Of a DNA stretch of 64,000 nucleotides, positions 34,346 to 46,060 are shown piece after piece. Below the pieces are notes generated by a model, which did no database searches, had not been told where the DNA came from, and saw only the letters and a list, made by a program, of their open reading frames with translations. Source of the stretch: Ascarosepion bandense (Eukaryota; Mollusca; Cephalopoda; Sepiida; Sepiidae); NCBI GenBank assembly GCA_037127315.1, contig JBBBDQ010000915.1:1112501-1176500 (forward strand), read 5' to 3'. The position numbers and the translations under genes are program-made. Each line of letters opens with the position of its first letter. The stretch's first letter is position 1.

Positions 34346-35270
34346 AATATATTTTACTTCTCAACCTGGTCAAACGTTTACCTCATTCGACGGGAAATAT
34401 CGACAAAGAAGCTACATCTCAATAGAATTACATTATTAATGTATGGAAGAACAATCTATTAAGAATGTCACCTAGGTCCTAAAGACTAATAACGGACATC
34501 GAAAAGAAAATGAATAATTGGAAGTCCTGTGCAAAATTTGCTTTTGTCTAATATATAATTTAAGGATAAGTCATTTACATATGAGCACAGATGAATTGCA
34601 ACTAAAGTATCTCCGTTATAGATAGTACTCACGGCAGAAGTTCCAAATAACCTCGGATGGTCAAAGTATTATTTGTTGTACGCTGGGAACTTTATAAAAT
34701 GCTTTCGTTAGAGTTATCACATATTCACTTATTTTTTATCATTACAGATATGAATGTGGGCTTAGCGCATTGGTCATCCACAGGAAAGGCAAGATCAGTG
34801 TTTTGAGTTCAAATTACAGCGCTCCTCGTTGCTTTCCTTTTACACAAGCACCCTTAAGAAAAGGATTTCTTTACTAATCCTATTGTCATTTCTTCTCCCA
34901 TTTTGGTTTCATTCACTTTAGGCAAAAATCAACACTGATTTTATAACTGGCAGAATTTGGGGTTGGTATATCCATATATATATGGTATATCCATATAAGA
35001 CACTACTTTCTACTGAAATTACGCAAAAACAACTCATCATATGATTCATAAGTTTGAGATTTGAGTTTTGATTAACGGCATATCAACCTATGTGGCTTAT
35101 TTAATGCCCAAAAGGTTGGGTTATTAGGTTTTTTTTATTTAATGTTTAGTTATAGATAGAAGGTTAATATAGTCAGATTTTAATGATTTTTTAGTTTTCA
35201 ATCTTTTTTATTTTAGAAACTGAAAATCTTCTTTAGCTTTATATTCAAAAATGTTTTACTGAGAATACTT
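34346..35270. other. AT-rich DNA with a possible second tRNA-like head
   Basis: Mostly unassigned. At about 34755-34820, TAGCGCATTGG fits the Pol III A box pattern and GAGTTCAAATTAC some 40 bases later resembles a B box, followed by a less AT-rich stretch to about 34880. This may be the head of a tRNA-derived SINE different from the main family. It does not fold as a complete tRNA. Confidence 0.35.
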
Positions 35271-35271
35271 T

Positions 35272-35410
35272 TTTCCTTCAAAAATGTATTATTGTATTAT
35301 TTTTCCTTTTTTTTTCCTTCAAAAATGTATTATTGGAATTATTTTTCCTTCAAAATGTATATTTTTTCATAAAAGTCTACTTTTATGTATATATTTCAAT
35401 AAAAGTGTAT
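35272..35410. repeat. Short tandem repeat, TTTTTCCTTCAAAAATGTATTAT units
   Basis: Words of the form TTTTCCTTCAAAAATGTATT recur at about 35275-35295, 35315-35335 and 35345-35365, followed by AATAAAAGTGTATTTTC-like pairs. It is a local tandem repeat of about 25-40 bases per unit. No gene is seen. Confidence 0.7.
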
Positions 35411-36120
35411 TTTCTATACTTTCATAGTGTTTCGAAACTAGTTTGGGGGTTAACTATTTCCTCATAGTTGAGACCCTAGCAGGTGCTACAACTTCGAGTC
35501 AGGGTGGGCCTTAGAACAACAGCAATTACGAGATGGTTCCATGCTCCTCATAACCTCCCAGTCAGAGGCTTTGGTGCCGGATGCAGTTTACCGTCATGCC
35601 CAGGACCTATGTTTCACAAGATATTTCGATGAAATAAAAGAGATAAGGCATTGCGTATATTCATCATTCTTTTCGAATTATGGTGATTTCTTGGCATATG
35701 ACAATATGCACCTATTCTTGTACAAAACACCTGTTCTTGCATAATCACCTAAGTCCAGCATCGTCAATGCATTAATTTGTAACCACTTGGGAATACAAGG
35801 GTATGTAAACTTGGATGTACAGGATGTGCAATGGCCGAGCGCTCTTGTTTGAAAGTTTTAGCTTCGTAAACTTCAAGTTTCAATTGCAGTTGCGTTAGTT
35901 ACATTTAATTAAAAGGCAACTATCATTTGGAAAGATATGAATGCATTTCACCAACACCTGGCTATGCGTAATTAGTAAGAATTTTATCAGAAAAAACATT
36001 ATTATTTCCCCCAAGAAATATTTTCTCACAACTTAAAAATGTTTTCTAGCTTTGAATAAACTTCAATATTGATAAACTATTTAAAAACGATTATTTATTT
36101 TTATTTTTTATTTCTCTTGT

Positions 36121-36174
<54 letters not shown>

Positions 36175-36489
36175 ATAAAACTCCGAAAACTACATTCGTT
36201 GTATGGCCATTTCGTCGAGGAAAGTTTCTTACTTCCTCAACAAGTGTCAAAATCAAACTTTTATAGCAAATATGAGAAAAAAATTCGATTTTCGGAAGAT
36301 CACTCAAAATAATTCCATGCACAGGAAGTGCAGATTACAAAGAAAAAGAAAGTAAATAAGAAAAATTAAGGAAGCGGAAATTAAGAAAAAGAATTTAAAA
36401 ATTTATCGTCTAAACATTGTTTAGCAGGGAAGAAATGGAAAACAATGACAGAGAAAGGGGTTCAAGACTCGATTATAGAAGACATTTAG
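35411..36489. other. Unassigned DNA with (AT)n at 36124-36171
   Basis: No gene recognised. A 67-codon frame at 35541-35744 has mixed composition but no domain. The 48-base pure AT repeat creates isoleucine/tyrosine-repeat frames on both strands that are not genes. Confidence 0.5.
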
Positions 36490-38040
36490 ATTACATCTGT
36501 ACTAAAAATAAAAAAATTAACCGTGCCACAGGAATGGATGTAGTGGGAGGAAAGGAACAAATGGCATAAACAGCTGTTAAAGAATAAAAAACGTGGGGAA
36601 AGGAAGAAAGGGAAAAAACTCTAGTAGTCATGGTAAGGAATTCCAGCTTTAGAGGCTGAACAGAAGTGATACATAAATTATTTTTTAACATTTCACCCCA
36701 AGCAAGGCATTTCACTGTCACTATTGCGCAGGGGGTTACATAGGGGAAAGTGATGAGAGAGGTTGTTTAGATATAGGAAATGTCAGAAGGAGGGTGAAAG
36801 ACGGGTAAGGATACCGAGGATGAGGGTTGGGTAGATGGGAAAAATGTTTGAGAGAATGGATGCGAGTTAGTGTGTTAGGAGGTGTCTATTGACCTTACAT
36901 TTAAACTCCTGGAGATTGTAGCTGTCGGGAAAGCAAGTATGTGGAAGGGAATTCCGCTGTCGGGAATTGCGAGAAAAGAAGTCGTTGGAAGGGAAATTGC
37001 GGTTACATATTATCGGTTTCATTGTAAAAGTGTGGGACATGGTTGCTAATCTAGTATATCGTGCAAATTCGTATCTAGGGGCACTCTAAGTTCATCGGAG
37101 CAGAAGCTGTGAAAATATTTACAGAAGAGGCACAGGAAAGCCACGTCACGCCGGTGAGAGAGTGACTTCAGCCGGTCTGCCAAGTCGGTATCGATTACAT
37201 TACAGATTCTCCGTTGTATTTTATCATGAATCCCGAGGAGAATAGCAGGGGCACCCGACCAGATGTGGCAGAAGTATTAAATACACGGGCGGATGATAGA
37301 TTTATATATGTGCAGGATAGATTCAGACGGGAAAAACATCACGGCGCAGCACAGAGAACCGATTTCATAGCAGCGGATTTAGCATTGGATTCGATATAGT
37401 CATTTCACTTGCGGTCCGGTGAGAGTGTGAGGCCAAGGAAGTGTAGTGTTTTACTCTCTGGGACGCAAGCCTGATCCATGCTAATGGGAGGTAGGTGCGA
37501 TTGTCTATGATGGTTAATTGATAGCAGCTTCGTTTTGAAAGCATTAAAATTTACTAGCCATTTCTTACCCCAGTCCACTATGAATTGGAGGTCCTTTTCA
37601 GGCTCGGCAACGAGGTTCGCTTTGTCATCCACACCAGATTTTTGTCGAGGCGAGAGTAGACTGTGGTGTCATCGGCGTACATGTCTATTTGGGATTTAAT
37701 GGCATCGGGGAGATCATTAATGTAGATCAGAAAGAGTGTAGGACCTAGGATAGAGCCTTGAGGGACATCCGCGTTCGTATGGTAGTTCTGGAAGGCATGT
37801 CCGTTTAATACCACCTTCAATGTGCGGTTAGAGAGAAATGACTGTATTAGGTCAAACAAATGTCCAGTTATACCATAGCTCCGCAGTTTGCGTAGAAGGC
37901 CAGCATACCAAACTTTGTCGAAAGCTTTGGAGATATCCAAGGCAACGGTTCGGGCTTCGCCATTCTTGTCGATAGCCTGGTATATATACTCGGTGATGGT
38001 CGTTAGCATATCAGCAGTAGCCTTAGTAGATTTTAGATTT
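36490..38040 (-). mobile_element. LINE-B (Jockey/CR1-like), 5'-truncated copy
   Basis: This is the longest LINE-B copy. Minus-strand order: RT core (about 38030-37580), post-RT region with DKIQRRICNVIDTDLADRLK and LSHRRDVAFLCLFCKYFH (about 37180-37020), then a 3' untranslated part. That part includes GCGCAATAGTGACAGTGAAA (about 36725-36705), shared with the fragment at 58.3 kb. The endonuclease and any ORF1 are missing. It provides the reference for the fragments at 15.1, 18.8, 19.1, 30.3 and 58.3 kb. Confidence 0.85.
37405..38009 (-). pseudogene. LINE-B reverse transcriptase, frameshifted
   Basis: Two minus-strand frames cover one protein. The first (38009-37578) contains ARTVALDISKAFDKVWYAGL (motif A, catalytic D), FLSNRTLKVVLNGHAF, NADVPQGSILGPTLFLIYIN (motif B) and IDMYADDTTVYS (motif C, YADD). 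The second (37632-37405) continues with LQFIVDWGKKWLVNFNAFKT, then KTLHFLGLTLSP. The joint is a frameshift near 37600. RT motifs are intact by residue, and this is the best-preserved polymerase in the window, yet it lacks an N-terminus and the downstream region carries a further frameshift. PQGSILGP and the LDISKAFDKVWH-type motif are typical of Jockey/CR1-like clades. Confidence 0.85.
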
Positions 38041-38074
38041 TAAGTTTTAAACTCTAATTTTCAGTTTTTTATAT

Positions 38075-38105
38075 GTATGTGTATGTGGTGTGTGTATATA
38101 TATAC

Positions 38106-38173
<68 letters not shown>

Positions 38174-38649
38174 TTTTTTTTTTTTAGCAATTTAACCGCT
38201 CTACCTATATTTCCCTTTCCCTTCATAATATTTATAAATTTATTACTTTATATATCTATATATATTTATGCGTGTTCGTATGTAGATATGTATATATGTG
38301 TGCATGTATGTGTATGTGTGTATGTGTGTGTGGATGTGTGTGTGTGCATATATATATGTGTGTTTGCATAAATGTATGGGTATGTATGTGTATGTGTGTA
38401 ATGTGTACATAAGTGTGTGTGTATGTATACATATATATATACATATATGTGTGTGTGTATATATATATATATGTGTGTGTGTAGGTGTGTGCGTGTGGGT
38501 GTGTGTGTGGATATGTATACATGTCCATGTATATGTGTATATATATGTATATTTTTAAATGTATATATGTGTGTGTATGTATATATGTATATATATATGT
38601 GTGTGTGTATATATATATATATATGTATACATGTGTATATTTATATATA

Positions 38650-38689
<40 letters not shown>

Positions 38690-38690
38690 G
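38075..38690. repeat. Compound (TG)n/(TA)n tract, ~600 bp
   Basis: A long low-complexity region of TGTGTG, TATATA and TGTATG runs, with pure (TG)n at about 38123-38162 and several GTGTGTGTG blocks up to 38670. Reading frames of 69-93 codons in several frames (CVCVCV, YIYIYI repeats) are produced by the repeat and are not proteins. Alternating purine-pyrimidine DNA of this length can adopt Z-form or cruciform structures. Confidence 0.95.
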
Positions 38691-38699
38691 TATATGGAA

Positions 38700-39819
38700 A
38701 TTTTAGATCATCTATGCCTAACGGTATCTTTAATTAGTTTAAATTATATGACCTATTTTAAAATTTAAATTTTAAATCTTATATCTATTTATTTCCTTTA
38801 AAAATAATATTAATTTTTCCCCTAAATATACCTTTTTAAATAAAAGGTCTTCTTTCTAATACTTCAACGTTTTTAGGAAGTTAGGTTTATTTGAATGTAT
38901 CTAGCGTCTGTAATAAGAAAACATTTTTTCTTTCTTTCTCTTCTTTTTTCCCCTCCCTTCCTTTTTTATTTTCCCCTTTTTTATTTTTTTTTATTTTTTA
39001 TTTTTTTACAATTCTATCTATGAGTTGAAAAGAGAAAATAGACATAATTTACTTCAAATTATCTCCAGTTTCGGTATAGCATTTGTTGCTGAGGTGATGT
39101 GTTATCCCCTTCGGGGATTTCATGTCGAAATGTGCATTCAACATCTTTGAAAAAAATTAATTTAATTTATATTTGCTCTGTAATTTTTATTACATGGAGC
39201 TCTCCTCCTGTATCATTTTTTAATATCAAAATTTAATATTTAATATTAATTAGGATAGGGTTTTGGAATTTACCTTCCTGCTTTTTCAGCTTGGATTAAA
39301 GTATTTAAATAAAAATATATGTCATATATATATTATTATTATTATTATTTTCTTTTTTTTACTTTAAAGTTAGAGGTTGGTTATAGAGTTAAAATAAATA
39401 TTTAGTTATATATGAACTCATTCAGTTTTCATGCCATTCAATTCTGGTGACATTTACCAGTAATCAATAACCCAACAAATTTAATAATGCTAATGTCTGA
39501 ATAGACTTCCAAATGTTCCGACATTAGAGCTCCAATAATGATGAAGGAAACAAATTTTTTAACAAAACTATTTTTTCAATGTTACTCGTTTATCGGCATT
39601 CATCACCAACAATTGTTATTTTTTAAATTAGGCTTTCTAGTCCGGATTGACTTGTATAACTTTAAATATCCGAGAAAAGTTTTTAACTCAATAGAAGCAA
39701 ATTGCCACATAGAATTCTGAAGGCACATTGTAATAGCGGAAGATCCTTCCCAAAATCTAAGAAAAATATTAACAATCTGGAGCATCTTGTTATAAACGAA
39801 GACAGATTATTTAAATATT
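38700..39819. other. AT-rich DNA with a strong hairpin near 39104
   Basis: No gene recognised. Within it, ATCCCC (39104-39109) and GGGGAT (39113-39118) form a 6-bp stem over TTC. It is flanked by CTGAGGTGATG upstream and ATGTCGAAATGTGC downstream, resembling the other CTGA...GAAA modules in this window. Polypyrimidine DNA lies at 38920-39010. Opposed 60-codon frames at 39538-39785 have no motif. Confidence 0.5.
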
Positions 39820-40100
39820 TAGTAATCTCAGTTCTCTTATAGGGCAGAAAAACAGAAATGTTGTTCTAGAGAAGGATATTAAGAATACCATGGACTGAAC
39901 ATATAGTCAATTAATTTTTAGATAAAATGAAGACAAAAAGGTCATTTATAATTAACATCAGAAATACAAAGTTCAAACATCTAGAGCACTTAATGAAGAA
40001 ATAGGGATTAGAAAGAATAGAGGTAAACAATACTCACAGAATAGAGGAAAACAATACATACTTAACCGATTTTGTTAATGGCTGAGATAAGAAGGATTAG
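39820..40100 (+). mobile_element. RTE-like LINE, 3' fragment
   Basis: Contains GAAATGTTGTTCTAGAGAAG (EMLF-RR), AATACCATGGACTGAACATA (IPWTEH), AATTAACATCAGAAATACAA and GTTCAAACATCTAGAGCACT (KFKHLEHLM, family KFLGHIM). These are in family order and orientation, with stops throughout. Confidence 0.7.
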
Positions 40101-40734
40101 AAAAGATAGCAGAAATATACAAATACTAAGACCTGTCATTACCGCCAACGTCTTCAAAGAGAAACAAAAAAGAAGAAACAAGTTTTTAACCCTCTTTTCA
40201 CTCCATTTAAACGAGGAAAGATTGTCAAGATCAACTTTTGGTGTGAATCTTTCTTCAGGCAACAGCAGAAAATCTATACAAAGAATACGTCAATTCCAAA
40301 TACCAACGAATCACAAAAGTTGCAAATGCCCAAATTTGTTGCAGGTTTTAAACGACCCTGAGTATGCATAAAACAGGTTGCAGACTTCCTAATATGCTTG
40401 AAGCAAGGTTCACATATCCTATCTCAGTTACGAAGAATTCTGGGACGTTCCCAGATAGATTTATCTGTCCACACAAGGAATAGTAGAATCTAATCAATAC
40501 ATCTAAGTTAAGTGTTTCAAAGTAGAAACTAGCCATAATTAAGCAACTGTTTATGATTTCTTGTCATGGCCTTTTACTTTTAATTTTTAAGAGAAAATGA
40601 TAAATATAACAAAGAAACCGGAAGTTGTATTGGAATAGTGAAAGATGTCTTCCAAAAGCTAATCAAAATATCAAGAAACTGATAAAAATGCTAAACTATT
40701 ATGTAATATCAGTCTTTTAAAATTAGGTATACTA
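40101..40734. other. Unassigned DNA
   Basis: Overlapping frames of 99 codons (plus, 40072-40371), 66 codons (minus, 40062-40262) and 62 codons (minus, 40348-40536) show no recognisable motif. The plus frame begins inside the LINE tail. No splice context supports an exon. Confidence 0.4.
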
Positions 40735-40985
40735 ATTATTTATACCATTTAAATTGTTCGGATTGTTTTCCTCATCTTTATTGCTATAAGCAAGACGTTT
40801 TGGCGAGAAGAAGTATGGCTTGTGGAACTAGAAAAATCCATCTCATTCAAAGAAATAAATGATTCATTTCGAAATTCCAGTCACCTGAAGAAGATCGGAG
40901 CATACAACGTCTGAAATATCGTGAATAAGGCAACAAATACGAGGACAACAGTTCAATAGTGTAAATAATAGTGTTTTATTATGTT
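40735..40985. mobile_element. Foldback-type repeat, copy 2
   Basis: Left arm on the minus strand: GCCAAAACGTCTTGC, then GCAATAAAGATGAGG and an ATCCGAACAATTTAAAT-like end. Right arm on the plus strand: CACCTGAAGAAGATCGGAGC, ATACAACGTCTGAAATATCG, GGCAACAAATACGAGGACAA and TAGTGTAAATAATAGTG. The arms are reverse-complementary in type, separated by only about 60 bases, shorter than copies 1 and 3. No coding. Confidence 0.65.
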
Positions 40986-42519
40986 TATTACATATTCCCG
41001 TTTTGTTATTATATCCAAACCGAATATGCTCAATCCTCGTTTGCACAGTCCTAGAAGTAAGACTTGTTTTATGGTTTCTAATATCTTAAACTGAAAATAT
41101 GACTTTTTAACGCTGTCATCATCCTAAAGTTATTCCCATTTCATATGTCTAAATGATCTCTATGTTTCAGTTCCGCCATTTTAAACCTTTACTGCTGAAT
41201 ATCCCGTGTCATTTCTTAGATGGAATCACAATAATTTCAACAGTGATTGTTTAAAATGTAAAAATGAATCTTAATTCATTTTTCAGATAAACTGCCACTT
41301 TGTGAAAAATAAAAACTCATGCGAACATTTTTCACTTCAATCTTAACTTCGTCCTGTTAATGATCATTCTTTATCTACCCACCATATTGGCATAATTTCT
41401 ACTTCCACACATATTTTATTTCATTAATTACATAGTTTATTCAGACTGAAAACCTGGAGTGGAGCCCCAAAGGCTATGGCTATCAACATTGACAACTTTC
41501 CCGCAAATCCATCAGCCATGATGATATGATATAATGCCATATATATGTTTGGATGTTGCAGTGAAGTGCATAGCCTCCATATATCATCGCCAATCTAAGA
41601 GAATAAACAATCTCCATTTAAACCATCTTCTGCCTTGTAGGTCTTGCCTCTTTAACTTCTGAGAAGATGGACGGGGTAACCTTGATATAACCGGTGCAAA
41701 AGAAACCGGCAAACCATATCGCTATTCGGTCTTGAATGTCACCATGAACTACACTGACGAGATTGAGAGAAATGGTGACTACAGTGGCAATGATTGAATA
41801 AATAAATTAATTTGTAATTACCATTTCGACTCTGTATTCAGAGTGCGTCAAGCATTGTATAGGATAAAATTTAATAAAATAAATAAATAGAAGTTTTTCA
41901 AATGAATTTTAAAAGCTGGGTTTGTGGTAGAGTAACTTTTTACTAAATATTCTGTCACGGTGAGTTTGCTTTAGCATTCTCCGATAACTCCCAGAGGCAT
42001 GATTTATTATATCAATTCAGAATCTCTTGATATCTTATCATAATTGTTGAACAGTTATTGATTCAAAATCAATAATGACCGAAGCAGATTAACAATCGCA
42101 GTAAATATAAATGGATGCGAGTGGCTTTCGAAACAAAAAAGGTTTTGTCCCATTTCAGAGCGTAATAGATTTTAAGGTTTCTTGTAAATGCGTGTTCCTC
42201 TTTAATGTTCATTTAGATTTGCCGATTAGATATTGCTCCTTGCTGAATGATATGTTCGTCATTTGCTAATGTTGCCTCCCTTCCGATCTTCAAAAAACAA
42301 AGGTTCGACTTCATATAAAAGACATAAAGATACACATACTGATGATGAACAATTAGTATAATTCTTTGTCCTATACTCGTTTTCCATAATCAATTTTTAA
42401 TTGTTAATTTTCCACAATCTCTCTAATCGATTGGATGCAAAGCAAAATAATTGTTCAAGGGCTTCAACTTTTTGGTTTAGTGGGAAATAGGTTTAACTGC
42501 TCTCTATATTTCTGAGATT
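40986..42519. other. Unassigned DNA
   Basis: No gene recognised. A less AT-rich part at about 41455-41800, with CAACATTGACAACTTTCCCG and GATGGACGGGGTAACC, looks like an old non-autonomous element, but I cannot name it and see no second copy here. Confidence 0.45.
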
Positions 42520-43015
42520 AGGTATTGTATTGATTTATACTATTTATCGGACTGTCATCATTATTTTTGCTGCCGCATTCACGACGTTGTGAATTGGAAT
42601 CTTTTAGGTTTGCCAAGCATAGAAAAGAATACAATATAGGAATCAGTAATGCAGCAAGATTCTGATATGAGATCTGGTAAAAAGAGGTTCGTTAGACATT
42701 AGATTTATCATTCCCAGAAATTCATACATTGACGTTCTCAAGGACATGTGGCGCAGTGGATAAAAACGTTGGTTTTGATCCAGTACATGATCCAAACGGT
42801 TTTAAGTTCAATACCTAGATGTGAGATAAACACAATCGTCAAGAGTTGGGTTAAAATATTATAACTGACACTGAGACATCTGAAACAAAAGGAATCTATC
42901 CGGGTTTGAAAATAAATCACCTGAAGAAGTACAGATCGTACAACGACCGAAACTTCGTGAATATGGCAACAAAGACGACGATAGTATTCCGCAAAATGTA
43001 AATAGTGTAAAGGTT
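42520..43015. mobile_element. Foldback-type repeat, copy 3, with tRNA-like boxes
   Basis: Left arm, minus strand (about 42600-42530): CACAACGTCGTGAATGCGGC, then AAAATAATGATGACAGTCCG, then ATAAATAGTATAAATC. Right arm, plus strand (42918-43015): CACCTGAAGAAGTACAG, ACCGAAACTTCGTGAATATG, GCAACAAAGACGACGATAGT and AATGTAAATAGTGTAAA. Between them is TGGCGCAGTGG (42749-42759), a Pol III A box, and AAGTTCAATACC (42804-42815), a B-box-like word. The part 42745-43015 could on its own be a tRNA-derived SINE ending in the conserved tail. Confidence 0.65.
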
Positions 43016-43400
43016 TATGCCTTTCTAACTTTCAAATCTTGAACACGTTTTTCTGATTTCACTACCTGTTTCCTTTTTATTAGGCTTTTCTCTTTATTGG
43101 GTTAAATTGCAATTAACTCAAATGTTGTATATGATTACGTAACGTGTGCCATTAAAACCTTACCTAACATGGTTCTTCACACTCTACTGTCATATTAGCT
43201 CTTAATACAGTAGTCATTTTGTTGTCTTTCCAGAAAGATTGTACAGTCATCAATTTACTCAAGCAAGGTAGTTTATGCGTTGTTTTTCTGTCTCACTTGC
43301 CTTCAATCTGTTATGTGTGGGTATGATATTTTCGAATTACTCTTTCCTCCTGATGTGATCTACATATTTCAACTGTTTGTTTTTCCTGATACTAAGTATC

Positions 43401-43702
43401 AGCCAGTTAAGTGTCATAAATGATAAACGCCTGGATGATCACGTCCTGAAAGAGACATAATTGACCGGGCAGAAGATTTTCCCTTAGTAGGTTGCAATTA
43501 TTTTCTGCAGGAGACTGGTTGCCAACCAAAGCTATAGAACCCAATTTGTTATTTGACCCATAACTGGAAGATAAAGATGGGTTAATACAATTCACAAAGA
43601 GTATATATGCGTAAGTGAATGCAACAAATTCAACTAGAATTCGAAGTTGGCTCTCCGATTTCTCGTTTCGAGCCGTTATTCACTGCACCACAACGCACAT
43701 CC
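43401..43702 (-). mobile_element. tRNA-derived SINE copy
   Basis: Full-length copy. The tail AGCCAGTTAAGTGTCATAAA is at the low end; head CACTGCACCACAACGCACAT at the high end. A box (TGGTGCAGTG) is intact on the minus strand; the B-box region reads GAACTTC-type, CCAACTTCGAATTCTAG, slightly altered. The body has GGTTCTATAGC and TTATGGGTCAAATAAC, as in other copies. Confidence 0.85.
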
Positions 43703-43729
43703 GATATTAACTATAAGTGTCCTTTTTTT

Positions 43730-44345
43730 ATTTGTTTTTTTTCTCTGAAACTTTGACATTGTTCATATGTTCGGTTATTTATATTAACAGCATCTTTCTG
43801 TAGAATCACATTTCTGTAGCTTTAACCGTCTTCTTTATCTTTTACTAAAAATTAATGTTATGCAACAGTCCAATCCCCTTATCTCCATTTCTAAAGAAAT
43901 TTGTCTGTTCCTTTATATTTTGCTTAGCTTTTGTAAGGCCTCGTTTGCTATTCCAATGTGTTTTCAAATTTTAATGTCGCACTTTCTGGCCTCTGCTAAA
44001 TCACTTACCAGGTATTTAGATTTTCGCTAATATCTAATTTGCATATTCGGCTGTTGCTTTTGAATTCTGCCTTCTTGCAATTTATGTTTATTTCTTTTTG
44101 TTTGCCCTCATTGCATGATTTGGATGTTCTTGCAGTTTTACTTCTGATTTATCTATCAACACAGTGTCATTAGCATATGCTGTTTGGATTGAGGACTTCA
44201 ATAATATATTCTGGTAGGACTTTTAAATCTACCAAAATTGCCTTGCTGAATATGTTACGAAAAACAAACGTTGTCTTACACCCTTTACTGTTTCATGTAT
44301 ATTTACTTTTTATCCGGATGCAATTGGTTTGTTGTCAGTTTATAT
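43730..44345 (-). mobile_element. RTE-like LINE, antisense RT fragment
   Basis: Minus-strand reading gives VKGVRQRLFFVTYS near 44285 (family KWGVRQGCVFSPDLF, motif B), AYANDTVLIDKSEVKLQEH near 44180-44125 (family YADDTVLIAGTEMKLQDL, motif C with D to N) and KATEM-FYRKML near 43820. The second catalytic aspartate position is altered, and stops are frequent. Confidence 0.8.
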
Positions 44346-46060
44346 CCTGGATTATATGAATATTCTTCTCAAATATTCCAGTAACTAATCTGTTAGAAAC
44401 TCAATAAAGAATATTATAATGTGATATTCGAATCCGGGTAAACGCCAAGTTTTCAAATATTAACAAAACAAAAACGGTACTCGGAATATTCATATAGATA
44501 AAATCAGATTGTCACCCGGGATCAGTATTTACACAATGCATTAAAAGAAAACTATTGCAAATGGTTCTGATTTATTTGCTACGCAGTACGAATGTGTGTG
44601 TGTCCCCTATTAAATCCGACCCTGTACCATTTTGTCCTTGTAACTATGCAAATAAGTTCCAACACAAATTCCTTCTTTTTTATTTCCGTCTTCCTGCGTT
44701 TGACCTTATGTCAGTGTAATTAAAGCTTTGTAAATTCCGGTTTTCCTAACTGCGTTTCACCCTTTATGTCTTGCTACCGCAAGAAGCAATATAAATATCA
44801 AGGCTTACCCAGTAAAAAAGTACAATATACGCTACCTTTATCGATTTTCCTTTCCGCTATTATTATTTGGTATTTCGTTTACATTCGCCGGTCGTAGAAA
44901 TCTGTCATGAGATTTATGATTATTAGATTAAGTATTGGCAAATGTTATTTTTGAAGAGTATTTCTTTTATCATATTTCGATTATTAAATAGCTCCAAAAA
45001 CTTAACCCCACTTTGTTTTTGCGCCCCAAGAATTCTCTTTTAGCATGACAGCTGTTGAAACACAAAGGCTACAGTAATCAAGGATGCAGATGATCGTCTA
45101 TCTATACAGTCATTGCCATATTTTTCCAACAGGCTTACGCTGGTTAATGTTCTATTTACATAAATTCTGTTTGCATTAAATCGATTTTGAATGGTTGAAT
45201 TATTGTCAACAATTAAAAGTTTGTGTAAAAATTCTCAGTTATATTCTGAGAAAAGAAACAGTAAAATTAAAAAGAAAATAAGTAAAGAAATGAACTTTTA
45301 AAGAAAATATCTATAACCAAAACTTATGGAATACGCTCATAAAATATTCATTAGATCAAATGAAATTATTAAACATTTAAAAAACTTCATATTTTATACA
45401 CAAAGAGGACATTTTCTTGTGCAGCACATTGCTTTGTTATAAGATGTTGAAATGATAGAAATTAACCATTTTCCGTTTATTTTTTACATGCTTCTCGAAT
45501 AAGTTGGCTTGAGAAAGTGTTGCTTCTATCAGGGATGGTGAAAAAGACTAGCTAGATTAATATTTTGGTAATACTTAATGGCGACACCTTCGAGGATGTT
45601 CCTTCAGTGTCAATTATTTTATGTTGATGAGTATTGCATTTTTTTAGTTGAGGTTGGGGGTCGAAAATTATTAAAAGTGTGTTTTTCATCTAAATTTCAG
45701 TTGCTTTTCTTCGCAACACTAGGGTCCTCATTTATAATCTGTGTGAATAGCAAATTATTTTATTTTTAATGCCATGTGTGAATATAAAATTATTTCCTTT
45801 TCATGCCATGTCACTTCATGGCATAAACTATCTTGGTTACTGCTGATTTTCTTTTCATCGTCTGTACATTGCCATGACTTCTTTGGAATGAGAATAGATT
45901 ACGTCACTTTTTCCACGAAATTTAATTCAGGCTAGTTCTGCATTTGCTTTCTTTATATTCAGCGTAACTTAATATTAAACAAGTCAGAAATAAAACTCTA
46001 CTCATCATTGAATAGTTACGTCACCAAAAATATGTCCCTCTAGTGAAAGTACAATCCCAA
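44346..46060. other. Unassigned AT-rich DNA
   Basis: No gene recognised. A perfect 8-bp hairpin, ATGCCATG (45803-45810) with CATGGCAT (45817-45824), is notable but isolated. A 63-codon frame at 45578-45769 has no motif. Confidence 0.5.

Noticed and set aside
38090..38768. Several 69-93 codon frames rich in CVCV, YIYI and HTHT
   Set aside because: They are translations of the TG/TA repeat in different frames and carry no protein information.
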